Shown here: in pieces, positions 15,867 to 23,165 of the stretch
Position numbering within the stretch: the first letter of the stretch is position 1
Layout of the letters: every line of letters begins with the position of its first letter
Assembly: GCA_964405375.1 (NCBI GenBank)
Contig: CAYONQ010000038.1
Span: forward strand, 1-23,165
Length of the DNA stretch: 23,165 nt
Reading direction: 5' to 3'
Source: CAYONQ01 sp964405375
Lineage (GTDB): Bacteria > Planctomycetota > Phycisphaerae > Sedimentisphaerales > Anaerobacaceae
Notes under the pieces: model-generated
The model's database searches: none
The model's input: the letters and a program-made list of their open reading frames with translations, nothing else
Told to the model about the DNA's origin: nothing
Program-made: the position numbers and the translations under genes

Positions 15867-16205
15867 ATGAGAATAGCAATTCCAGTGACAGAGGGTAAAT
15901 TATCAGCGCACTTCAGCCACTGTCAGCAGTTCGCCATCATCGATATTGATACCGACAGTAGAAGTATCGGACAACAGGAGCTGATAGAGCCGCCGGCCCA
16001 TGAGCCGGGAATCCTGCCCAGATGGCTGGCGGGGATGCACGTCGAGATGATAATTGCCGGCGGAATGGGGCGAAGAGCACAAGAGCTATTCGCACAGAAC
16101 GGTATTGAAGTCGTTGTTGGCGCGCCGGATAATGACCCCCAACAGTTGGCCAACCAGTATTTAACCGGTCAACTGCAATGCGGGCAAAACATCTGTGACC
16201 ATTAA
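15867..16205 (+). CDS. NifX/NifB-C-like dinitrogenase iron-molybdenum cofactor family protein (2)
   Basis: A 112-residue second member of the NifX/NifB-C family, opening MRIAIPVTEGKLSAHFSHC. The HFSHCQQF motif supplies His and Cys residues likely to bind a cluster. MIIAGGMGRRAQELFAQNGI is the conserved central strand-helix unit, and the tail QCGQNICDH adds two more Cys and a His. It differs clearly from the first copy at 12702, so the two are not recent duplicates. AGGAGG lies eleven bases before the ATG, a little far but clear. An upstream in-frame ATG at 15825 overlaps the ATPase end and is less likely. DUF134 follows after 21 bases. Confidence 0.9.
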   Translation: MRIAIPVTEGKLSAHFSHCQQFAIIDIDTDSRSIGQQELIEPPAHEPGILPRWLAGMHVEMIIAGGMGRRAQELFAQNGIEVVVGAPDNDPQQLANQYLTGQLQCGQNICDH

Positions 16206-16226
16206 GAGATTACGGGAATACCCGAT

Positions 16227-16607
16227 ATGCCAAGACCAAGACATTTCAGACGTGTCGGCTGTCTGCCCCAGGCCAACTTTTATAAGCCCAGAGGCATCCC
16301 CCTTTCCGCATTGCAGCACATTACCCTAACCGTTGACGAGCTTGAGGCAATCCGTCTGACCGACCTCGAAGGTCTGTACCAGGAGCAGGCAGCCGAGAAA
16401 ATGAATATCTCACGCCAGACACTCGGCAGAATTCTCGAATCCGCACACAAAAAAATTGCCGATGCACTTGTCAATGGAAAAGCACTATCAATCGAAGGCG
16501 GCACAATCGAACTCACTGTCCCCCCGGAGGCAATTCCACAGCCCCCGCATCGCTTCCGCCGGCGCTTCCGAGGCCAAGACCGGCACGGCCAAGGACCACC
16601 ACGATAA
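16227..16607 (+). CDS. DUF134 helix-turn-helix regulator
   Basis: A 126-residue DUF134 protein. It begins with the family signature MPRPRHFRRVG, then a sigma-region-4-like helix-turn-helix (LTVDELEAIRLTDLEGLYQE and EKMNISRQTLGRILESAHKK). The C-terminal region is basic and Pro/Arg-rich (residues 95-126). DUF134 genes almost always accompany NifX-like and MinD-like genes, so it is the probable regulator of this cluster. The near-perfect palindrome at 10979-10998 is its best candidate site. It is the last gene of the cluster and ends only two bases from the convergent AmrS gene, with no terminator hairpin visible between them. Confidence 0.92.
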   Translation: MPRPRHFRRVGCLPQANFYKPRGIPLSALQHITLTVDELEAIRLTDLEGLYQEQAAEKMNISRQTLGRILESAHKKIADALVNGKALSIEGGTIELTVPPEAIPQPPHRFRRRFRGQDRHGQGPPR

Positions 16608-16609
16608 TA

Positions 16610-17650
16610 CTACAACTCAAAGCCGGCAATCTTTGCTCCGCAATCGGGACAGGATGAATCCTTTACACGATTGGCTGCTATATGATAGCCCACACGTTCA
16701 ATCAACATCGTTCCGCAGTTATAGCAGAAGGTGGTTTCAGATTTTGCACCCGGCACATTGCCCAGGTAAACGTAATGCAGGCCTGCCGATTTGCCAATAT
16801 CGTACGCCCGCTCAAGCGAGCTGATCGGCGTAGCAACCGAATCCAGATACTTATACTGCGGATAAAATCGACTGATATGCCAAGGGACATCGGTACCGGC
16901 CTGTTGAACAATAAAATCAGCGAGCTTTTTTAACTCATCATCGGAATCGTTCTCATCAGGGACAAGTAAAGTCGTAATCTCAAGCCAGATGTTCGTCTCT
17001 TTTGCAATGTAGCTAATCGTGTCAAGCACCGGCTGTAATCTTGCCTTACACAGTCGCTTATAATAATCCTCGCTGAACGCCTTCAAATCGATATTGATTC
17101 CATCAAGCCATTCGCCGGCAAAATCAATTGCCTCTTTCGTCTGGTAGCCGTTGCTGACAAAGACGTTTCTCAGGCCTTTCTGCCTGCCTAACCGGCCGCA
17201 GTCGGCGCACAGCTCCATAAAAACGGTCGGCTCGGTATAGGTATAAGCGATACTTTTACAGCCGGTGCGGACAGCCGATGCTACGATTTGCCGGGGGCTT
17301 ATAGGCTGTCCGTCAATCCGGCCGTCTTCAACGGCCGGCTGACTTATCTGCCAGTTCTGACAAAAGATGCAGCGAAAATTACAGCCCATCGTAGCGATGG
17401 AGAAGCTCTGTGAGCCAGGCTGAAAATGAAATAACGGCTTTTTCTCGATGGGGTCGGGATTAGCCGAGCAGACCTTGTCATAAGTTAAAGAATACAGAAC
17501 GCCGTCTATATTCCTGCGAACGCAACACCTGCCTAACTTGCCTTCATCAATCACACATCGATGCGCACAGAGCGAACAGCGAACCTTTTTACCGGCCTTC
17601 TCTGGCTCCCAAAGCACCGCTTCTTTAAGATTTACTTTTTCCATCCCCAT
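16610..17650 (-). CDS. amrS: AmmeMemoRadiSam-system radical SAM enzyme (AmrS)
   Basis: A 346-residue radical SAM protein. The [4Fe-4S]-SAM motif CNFRCIFC (Cys90, Cys94, Cys97) is preceded by a cysteine-rich N-terminus (Cys25, 28, 32, 42/43; CSLCAHRC, LGRCCVRRN) and SATMGC-like context that mark the AmrS group, formerly annotated as pyruvate-formate-lyase-activating-like. AYTYTEPTVFMELCAD and SNGYQTKEAIDF are strongly conserved in the family. The C-terminus carries a rubredoxin-like zinc ribbon (CYNCG and CPDCG). The reaction is not known; the family is named from co-occurrence with AMMECR1 and Memo domains, neither of which is present here. It lies 31 bases after the GH116 gene on the same strand. 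ATG at 17644 is an alternative start. Confidence 0.9.
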   Translation of the reverse strand: MGMEKVNLKEAVLWEPEKAGKKVRCSLCAHRCVIDEGKLGRCCVRRNIDGVLYSLTYDKVCSANPDPIEKKPLFHFQPGSQSFSIATMGCNFRCIFCQNWQISQPAVEDGRIDGQPISPRQIVASAVRTGCKSIAYTYTEPTVFMELCADCGRLGRQKGLRNVFVSNGYQTKEAIDFAGEWLDGINIDLKAFSEDYYKRLCKARLQPVLDTISYIAKETNIWLEITTLLVPDENDSDDELKKLADFIVQQAGTDVPWHISRFYPQYKYLDSVATPISSLERAYDIGKSAGLHYVYLGNVPGAKSETTFCYNCGTMLIERVGYHIAANRVKDSSCPDCGAKIAGFEL

Positions 17651-17681
17651 AACACAGTCTTTTCTTTCTACGAACTACGAA

Positions 17682-20291
17682 CTATTTATATTCGATTTCT
17701 ACCTTGATTTCTCCGGCTTTTTTGCCTAAAGCGGCCGGCAAAAATACGCCCTTTTTGCTATCTATATTTTTCCATTCTTTGCCGTTTACTTTGGCTGAAG
17801 TTATTTTTTTGCCGGTACCGGTTGCCAAAATGCTCACGTCCGCATTCGCCCAGCGCATGAAATACTTTTGGTTTTCGTAATCAAATCGCACTCTCGGCTT
17901 TATATAAAGCCCGTTTTCCGTAGCGACCGCACCGGCACAGGCCACATAATATCCCCACGAGCCCATTCTCGGATAAGAGGTATAAAGCGGCGGAAAGTAT
18001 CCACCAAAATCACCATCCTCTCTAAAGTAGCACAGATAATACGGATACGACCACAAGCTGACCTCTTTTCTGGTGGACTCCAGATTGTAAATAAGTTCCC
18101 CTGCCTTAATACCATCCTCAATCCGCCCCTGCGTCAGCAGAAGCGATGCCAACTGCCATTGTGCGGTTCCACGGTTTCGTCCGCTGTGCTGCAGTTTGCT
18201 TGCCGGCGGCATCAACGTCCTGTCCCACAGGGGGACACGACCATCTGTAAACCGGCCGCAGACCCAGCCGAGCTGTCCCATACTGTTGAGATTGAATATC
18301 GTATCCAGCGCCGTCTTTACGTAGTTTTCAGGCAAAATCTCAAAACCAAGATGGTCCGCCCAGTAAACACCTATTAACTGCTCAACTTGCGAGACCTCTG
18401 CGTCCCAGACATCGCCGGTACAGAGCTTAAAATATCCCCACTTTCCGTCGTCCGTCCATAACCGTTCGATAAAGCTTTTCCGGGCCTTCTCGAACATTTG
18501 TTGATATTTTTTCGCCAGCTCAAACTCCTGCTGGATTTCGGCCATTTTCGCCGCCATTTTCAAGACCGCCAACCACTGCGAATTACCGTAAGCGGTCAAT
18601 CCGTCCACCCGCCAGGAATCATAGCTATTGACGCCGCTGAAATCGACTTTCGTCAAACCCGTTTCGCTATCAAACTCGTTTTCCACAGTATAGGCGATTG
18701 TCTTTTTCACGTAAGGCCACATAAACTGCAGAAACTCATCATCCAATGTCCACACATAATCCTGATACGTTCGAATTGTAAACCACATCGCCTCGAGGTG
18801 TCCGTGCGAACCCGGATACATCGCCAATTCCTGAACGCTCTCGCCGCTGGCCCATTGTGCCTCGGCCAATTGCCTCATCTCCTGAAGCTCCAGCTTCGGC
18901 CAGTTAAGAACGAGCCAGTTATAACCATCAACGTCCACCGTACACAACCCGTTGCCGAACTGGCCCTCCTGGACGATAAAAAAGTTTTCCTGGCCTTTAT
19001 AAATCCAGTATGTCCATCGCGGTATGTAGGTCAAATCGTGAAAGTAGCGAGACACCAACCAATCAGGAATGCCTGACTCAGCCAATTTCTTATGAAAACT
19101 ATGAATCTTATCCCACCAATTCAAATAATTCTGCGAGGCCTTAAGAACCAGGTTTTTCGCACCAGAAACATATTTGGAAAACTGCTGGCTCCAGCCGGTC
19201 AGCTCGAAATGAACTTCTTTTCCGTCCTTTACAGTCCCGAAACTCGTTACACTAACATCTCTCAAATCCATCTTTGGAAAATACCATCCCAAAAAGAACG
19301 GAATGTCCTTCTGTTCGCCGGCAGCCAGCTTCACTTTGACAGCAACCGCGCCAGCTTTCGGTCTTGCCGACTCAACCGACCTTTTGCCATCACTTAAAAT
19401 CCCATTCTCCGAAAATGCTAAGAACAGAGCCGAGCCGTCCGACTGTGTGTCCCACTGTTGCAGATAACTTACCTCGCCTGATTCATCCGGAGTTCCGATA
19501 GCAACTTCGCCTCTGTGTTCTTCTGGAAGTGATTCCGAATCCGCCCGCTCTAATAAGATCCCGGTCAGCCCTTTTTCGCGGAAAATCGTATTAAATGTCT
19601 TGTCATAGCCGCCTGTGTCCGACCAGCCGATATTATTTTGAAAACTAAAAACAATGGATACCTCCAGAGAGCGATTCGTCGGATTTTTCAAATGATATAT
19701 AAAGACAGCTACAGGCAAATTTGAATTCTCATAGTCCTGCACAATCAACGGTGAAAAGGCGGTAGCGGAAATCTCACACGGCAAATCCTCATCCAGATAG
19801 TACATTTGGACAGCGGGCGGCAGCGAATAACACAGGGCGGTCGATACCATTTTCTGTCCATAATTTTCTCCAAGCTGTTCGCCCGGTTTTGCACGCCTTA
19901 TCCTTCTTCCAGCCCCTCTGACTTCGGCCCCGACCCCACGTTCAAACCTCATATCTTCTTTCTCAGTTACGGCTTCAATCGGTCTGCCATAACTTTGAAG
20001 AAACCTTACGACTTTTTTGTTACCGTCTTTTACATAAACAGCGAAGAAACTGCCGTCCAGATTTCCTTCGTTGAGGGCGTAATTAAACAGGGTGAAGTTA
20101 CACAAGCCCATCGTATTAAACGATAACCCCGCTGTGCCAATCCCGCCTAACATCGGGCCATATCGGCAGGCCTTTAAGTTTGGAAAACTCATATCGTATT
20201 TCACCGGCAGCTCCCAATCCGCCGCTATGCAATGCTGGGCGAATACAAAAAGCAGGCAAAAAACCATCGCAAAACTCCATACTTTCTTCAT
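17682..20291 (-). CDS. Secreted GH116 family glycoside hydrolase
   Basis: A large exported glycosidase (869 residues) with the GBA2 N-terminal and GH116 catalytic (DUF608) domains. The start at 20291 gives a clean signal peptide (MKKVWSFAMVFCLLFVFAQH, then CIA before the likely cleavage). GGAG eight bases upstream supports it; a longer frame to 20354 would bury the signal. The beta-sandwich domain spans about residues 30-390 and the (alpha/alpha)6 barrel follows. Candidate catalytic residues are Glu442 (nucleophile, FIVQEGQ) and Asp558 (acid/base, NSYDSWRVDGLTAYGNSQWL), by analogy with TxGH116 and human GBA2. GH116 enzymes act on beta-glucosides, beta-xylosides, N-acetylglucosaminides or glucosylceramide; the substrate here is open. 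Its location between mlaEF and amrS may be chance. Confidence 0.88.
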   Translation of the reverse strand: MKKVWSFAMVFCLLFVFAQHCIAADWELPVKYDMSFPNLKACRYGPMLGGIGTAGLSFNTMGLCNFTLFNYALNEGNLDGSFFAVYVKDGNKKVVRFLQSYGRPIEAVTEKEDMRFERGVGAEVRGAGRRIRRAKPGEQLGENYGQKMVSTALCYSLPPAVQMYYLDEDLPCEISATAFSPLIVQDYENSNLPVAVFIYHLKNPTNRSLEVSIVFSFQNNIGWSDTGGYDKTFNTIFREKGLTGILLERADSESLPEEHRGEVAIGTPDESGEVSYLQQWDTQSDGSALFLAFSENGILSDGKRSVESARPKAGAVAVKVKLAAGEQKDIPFFLGWYFPKMDLRDVSVTSFGTVKDGKEVHFELTGWSQQFSKYVSGAKNLVLKASQNYLNWWDKIHSFHKKLAESGIPDWLVSRYFHDLTYIPRWTYWIYKGQENFFIVQEGQFGNGLCTVDVDGYNWLVLNWPKLELQEMRQLAEAQWASGESVQELAMYPGSHGHLEAMWFTIRTYQDYVWTLDDEFLQFMWPYVKKTIAYTVENEFDSETGLTKVDFSGVNSYDSWRVDGLTAYGNSQWLAVLKMAAKMAEIQQEFELAKKYQQMFEKARKSFIERLWTDDGKWGYFKLCTGDVWDAEVSQVEQLIGVYWADHLGFEILPENYVKTALDTIFNLNSMGQLGWVCGRFTDGRVPLWDRTLMPPASKLQHSGRNRGTAQWQLASLLLTQGRIEDGIKAGELIYNLESTRKEVSLWSYPYYLCYFREDGDFGGYFPPLYTSYPRMGSWGYYVACAGAVATENGLYIKPRVRFDYENQKYFMRWANADVSILATGTGKKITSAKVNGKEWKNIDSKKGVFLPAALGKKAGEIKVEIEYK

Positions 20292-20366
20292 TTCCGATAC
20301 TCCTTCCAGATTTTCAATAGATTTCCCCCGTAGCTGACTGTTTTTTCTATCCACTAATGCTATTCG

Positions 20367-21254
20367 CTACTTCTCAAAATCACGGGGTAGAAACTGCGTC
20401 TGCGAGATAACTCCACTCATTCTCAGGGCAGCAAGGTCGTCCTCACCAACCTCGCCCTTAATGAACTGCTGAACGACGGGATGTGGATGATTGCGAATAT
20501 AATCGGTATCGCCGTCGGCAATAATCCTGCCGTTATGGAGCATAACGATGCGGTCAGCCACTTTATAGGCGCTTTTCATATCGTGTGTTACAACAACGGT
20601 TGTCTCGCCGAGCTCTTTCTGCAGCTTCAAAATCAGCTCGTTGATTACATCTGCGCGAACAGGGTCGAGCCCCGTTGTCGGCTCATCGTATAAAATAATC
20701 TCCGGATTTAGGGCGATAGCCCTTGCCAGCGCCACTCTCTTGCGCTGACCGCCCGAGAGATTGGCAGGATAAAACCGCTGAAAACCTTCAAGACCGACCA
20801 TTGCCAGCTTGGTATTTACAAGCTCATCGACCCCGCTGCGGTCGGTTATCTTATAATGCTGCCTGATGGGAAACATTATATTCTCAGCGACATTGAGACT
20901 GTCAAACAGCGCCCCTCCCTGAAAAAGAAAGCCGTAATGGGTACGTATCCTGTTTAATTCGTTTTCAGGTAGATTATCAATTCTCCTGTCCTTAAAATAA
21001 ACCTCGCCGGAACTGGGTCTTAACAGAACTACCAAATGTTTTATCAGGACGGTCTTGCCGCATCCGCTTGGGCCGATTACCACCGTGGTTTTGCCCTTCT
21101 CTATCGAAAGAGAGATATTATCCAGAACGGTATTTTCATCGAACTTTTTCGTAACGTTCTTAAGAACGATTATACCGTTGCTGCTATTATTCTGGCTCTG
21201 ATTGTTTTCTTCTGCCTCTTGCACTTTTCGCTTTCTTCTATACGCTATTATCAA
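20367..21254 (-). CDS. mlaF: MlaF-type ABC transporter ATP-binding protein
   Basis: The ATPase of a Mla/Ttg2/MCE lipid transporter, which moves phospholipids between the inner and outer membranes. It has Walker A GPSGCGKT, the Q-loop FLFQGGALFDSL typical of MlaF, signature LSGGQRKRVALARA, Walker B IILYDEPTTGLDP and the H-loop VVTHDM. At 295 residues it is longer than E. coli MlaF (~269), mostly through a hydrophilic N-terminal stretch of about 27 residues. The TTG at 21254 overlaps the mlaE stop by four bases with AAGAG upstream. A GTG ten codons later is possible. The C-terminal ~25 residues after the usual FIKG end are also extra. Confidence 0.93.
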   Translation of the reverse strand: MIIAYRRKRKVQEAEENNQSQNNSSNGIIVLKNVTKKFDENTVLDNISLSIEKGKTTVVIGPSGCGKTVLIKHLVVLLRPSSGEVYFKDRRIDNLPENELNRIRTHYGFLFQGGALFDSLNVAENIMFPIRQHYKITDRSGVDELVNTKLAMVGLEGFQRFYPANLSGGQRKRVALARAIALNPEIILYDEPTTGLDPVRADVINELILKLQKELGETTVVVTHDMKSAYKVADRIVMLHNGRIIADGDTDYIRNHPHPVVQQFIKGEVGEDDLAALRMSGVISQTQFLPRDFEK

Positions 21255-22060
21255 ACTATGCTCTTAATCGACCAGAAGGTATTGTAAATTGCCTTGAAAA
21301 CCACCGCCAATGCGAAATCCAGCGCCAGTATTGAGATGAAACTAGCTACAAACGCCTCTGTGCACGCCCTGCCTACGCCCTCTGCACCCTGCCTGCACGT
21401 AAAGCCCTTATAGCAGCTAATAGCCGCTATAGCCGCTCCGAAGAAAAAACCCTTTATAACTCCGATAGTAACGTCCCACAATTCCACTCCCTGTGCACTA
21501 AAGCTCCAATACGCCCGACTATTGATACCCAATTGAATAACGCTTACGAAATAACCGCCTAAAATGCCCAACAAATCCGCATAGATAATCAAGGCCGGCG
21601 TAAGCAGCAGACACGCCAAGAAACGCGGCACAACCAGATACCGCACGGGGTCTGTCCCCATACTCTTGACCGCTTCAATCTGCTCGGTAACATTCATAGT
21701 GCCCAATTCAGCGGTTAAGGCCCCGCCGACACGTCCTGCTAACATAACCGCCGCAAGCACAGGGCCTAATTCCTTCACAACCGAGATGTTAATCAGAACA
21801 CCTAAATGCTCTTCCAGCCCCATACCCGCCAGCTGGTCATACGCCTGAATCGCCAGCGTCATTCCCACAAATGCACCGGTTATCATAACTACCGGCACAC
21901 TGCGAACACCAATAATAAGCATCTGTGCCCATATTAAAGGATACGTTCTGCCGGCGGTGCAGCTGCGGGCAGATGTAACTATCGCCCGCCAGACAAACCT
22001 TGCAAACCGCCCGAGGTTTCCCACGCCCTCTATCGCCTTAACTCCCAGCACCTCAATCAT
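21251..22060 (-). CDS. mlaE: MlaE-type lipid ABC transporter permease
   Basis: The inner-membrane permease of the Mla/MCE phospholipid transport complex (269 residues, usual ~260). It carries five or so hydrophobic segments and the strongly conserved core VVMITGAFVGMTLAIQ, VVKELGPVLAAVMLAGRVGG, AELGTMNVTEQIEA with the MGTDPVRYLVVPR loop, which contacts the ATPase. The N-terminus includes an amphipathic helix that lies on the membrane. mlaF follows with a four-base overlap. The MCE-domain protein MlaD, normally next in the operon, is missing from this window; a glycosidase gene comes instead. A good promoter lies 46 bases upstream. Confidence 0.95.
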   Translation of the reverse strand: MIEVLGVKAIEGVGNLGRFARFVWRAIVTSARSCTAGRTYPLIWAQMLIIGVRSVPVVMITGAFVGMTLAIQAYDQLAGMGLEEHLGVLINISVVKELGPVLAAVMLAGRVGGALTAELGTMNVTEQIEAVKSMGTDPVRYLVVPRFLACLLLTPALIIYADLLGILGGYFVSVIQLGINSRAYWSFSAQGVELWDVTIGVIKGFFFGAAIAAISCYKGFTCRQGAEGVGRACTEAFVASFISILALDFALAVVFKAIYNTFWSIKSIV

Positions 22061-22105
22061 AACTCAGTTCCAAAAGCTTCTACTTATTCACGCACCTGCT
22101 CATCT

Positions 22106-22134
22106 GCTATACGCCATACGTCACTAATTGTCAA
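22106..22134 (-). promoter_or_regulatory. Candidate sigma70-type promoter for mlaEF
   Basis: On the minus strand a perfect TTGACA (22129-22134) is followed after 17 bases by TATAGC (22106-22111), about 46 bases before the mlaE ATG. Four of six -10 positions match the consensus. It would drive mlaE-mlaF and possibly the GH116 and amrS genes behind them, since gaps there are 75 and 31 bases without clear terminators. Confidence 0.55.
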
Positions 22135-22160
22135 TAAGCAATTGTAACACCCACCGTCAT

Positions 22161-22367
22161 CTATTTTCTTGTTTTGACTGCCCTGACAACTCCCTCGAAC
22201 CGGCTTAAAACCTTTTCATCTTTCCGGCCGACTATCATATTGACCAGAAAAATTATCAGACAACTGGCAATAAATGTGGCCTATGTCAGACCGGCGTATT
22301 TCGTTATTATATCAACTGTTACAGACCTGCTCAAAACCAAAGTGTCGATGACTGCAATGCTCTTTCT
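22161..22367 (-). other. Intergenic stretch with a possible decayed membrane-protein frame
   Basis: Between the kinase gene and mlaE there are about 307 bases without a convincing gene. Just after the kinase stop, in the same phase, the minus strand reads 28 codons, a TAG, then 37 codons (ATFIASCLIIFLVNMIVGRK and onward to RAVKTRK) ending in TAG at 22161-22163. The second piece looks like one membrane helix with a basic cytoplasmic tail. No start codon with a ribosome-binding site is seen. It may be a gene relic or chance. The remainder (22061-22160) holds the mlaE promoter. Confidence 0.3.
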
Positions 22368-23165
22368 CTATTCAATCTCTCGTAGTATCCTTTTACACTG
22401 CGATACGTGATTTCTTCCGACCGATATTCTCCCGCCGCGGGTGGTGCCGATGAATGCGTATTTTATCAGCTCATATACGATATACAGCTTTTGGCGAATT
22501 GCCGCCTTCGAACCAACGGGACGGGGTTTTCCGTAACCCTCAAAGAATTCGTCGCTGCTGTATCCGTACGTATCCAGCACCGCAAATTCGAGCTCGGTAT
22601 CACCATACAGCCCCCTGTCGAAATCAAGTATGCCGGTTATCCTGCCGTTTACCGTCAGAATATTTTGCCCCCACAAATCGAGATGAAGAAGACAGGGGGA
22701 CACCTCAACAATCACATCCCGATGCTTTTGGTATATTGATAGAAAATGGTCATACTCATCATCGTCAATAACGCCGCACGAAAGACAATCCTTAAAAATC
22801 AGCTCGACATACCTGTTAAAAATATCAGGCCAGTTTTCACCTGTCGGCGCCGCGCGCTCGGGATAGCCATAAATGCCTCCTTTGATTGCGTGAAGCTGTT
22901 TTACATATCCGCCTAATTCTCTATCATCAAAAAAACCAGAACCACCTTCAAGATACTCCATTACCAGCCAGTCCTGCTCGATAATGTCCTGCGAAAAATC
23001 ATAATAGATAATATCCGGCACAGGCAAACTGGTCCGCTGCCTTACCAGCTTATGAATATTGACCTCAGATTTCATCATATCAATTTCGTAAAACAACTTC
23101 GGCACATCGTCCGGCGGCGCAATTCTCAGTACGAATCTACCCTTTTCCGAATCGAGGTAGTACGA
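22368..23165 (-). CDS. Aminoglycoside phosphotransferase (APH)-fold kinase, 5' end cut by window edge
   Basis: A partial protein-kinase-like phosphotransferase. The frame stays open to the right edge and the residues there (YYLDSEKGRFVLRIAPPDD) continue the N-lobe, so the true start lies outside; a GTG at 23105 is internal. Motifs are the N-lobe beta strands, the hinge VMEYLEGGSG, the catalytic loop CLLHLDLWGQNIL (HxDxxxxN) and the metal-binding ILDFDRG. The fold covers aminoglycoside kinases, fructosamine kinases, choline kinases and many uncharacterised enzymes. Nothing here marks it as a resistance gene; it is more like a small-metabolite kinase. About 265 residues are visible. It ends with TAG, and mlaE lies ~307 bases downstream on the same strand. 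Confidence 0.85.
   Translation of the reverse strand, partial: SYYLDSEKGRFVLRIAPPDDVPKLFYEIDMMKSEVNIHKLVRQRTSLPVPDIIYYDFSQDIIEQDWLVMEYLEGGSGFFDDRELGGYVKQLHAIKGGIYGYPERAAPTGENWPDIFNRYVELIFKDCLSCGVIDDDEYDHFLSIYQKHRDVIVEVSPCLLHLDLWGQNILTVNGRITGILDFDRGLYGDTELEFAVLDTYGYSSDEFFEGYGKPRPVGSKAAIRQKLYIVYELIKYAFIGTTRGGRISVGRNHVSQCKRILREIE

Noticed and set aside
22174..22410. 78-codon rightward frame in the kinase-mlaE gap
   Set aside because: It overlaps the end of the kinase gene on the other strand, has no ribosome-binding site and no recognisable motif.

Overview
The window looks like chromosomal DNA of an anaerobic, Gram-negative bacterium. A planctomycete of the Phycisphaerae/Sedimentisphaerales type is my best guess. 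This is an inference from several things together: the anaerobe-type MinD/NifX/DUF134 cluster, a secreted GH116 glycosidase, Mla-type lipid transport, weak or missing Shine-Dalgarno sites on some genes, and moderate GC. No rRNA, tRNA or CRISPR array was seen.

Layout. 1-6050 (+): carB (large subunit of carbamoyl-phosphate synthase), then lon. 6072-7217 (-): an exported alkaline-phosphatase-superfamily protein. 7265-8694: a small accessory island behind folP. It holds two toxin-antitoxin-like gene pairs, DUF4160/DUF2442 and MntA/HepT. Each pair is followed by a displaced copy of the last ~95 bp of folP. 8695-10705 (-): pdxB-folP operon. 11077-16607 (+): a ten-gene cluster of DUF89 phosphatase-like protein, DUF5320, FmdB-type zinc ribbon, NifX-like, ferredoxin-MinD ATPase (broken by one in-frame TAG), J-domain protein, SAM methyltransferase, second ferredoxin-MinD ATPase, second NifX-like, and DUF134 regulator. 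A near-perfect 20-bp palindrome lies at its promoter. 16610-22060 (-): mlaE-mlaF, a GH116 glycoside hydrolase and an AmrS-type radical SAM enzyme. The right edge cuts an aminoglycoside-phosphotransferase-fold kinase.

How the genes work together. carB, folP, pdxB, lon and mlaEF are housekeeping functions. The 11-16.6 kb cluster resembles anaerobe loci thought to assemble or carry metal-sulfur cofactors: two Mrp/MinD-like ATPases with built-in 2[4Fe-4S] domains, two NifX/NifB-C-like carriers, a zinc ribbon, and DUF134 as the likely regulator. That cellular role is inference.

The most unusual signal is the triplicated folP 3' end. The three copies sit in the same orientation, with cores 600 and 839 bp apart and one two-gene cassette in each interval. 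This suggests that the end of folP is a repeated landing site for small toxin-antitoxin-like cassettes that carry, or duplicate, the gene end. The second most notable signal is the amber codon in the iron-sulfur domain of an otherwise intact ATPase.
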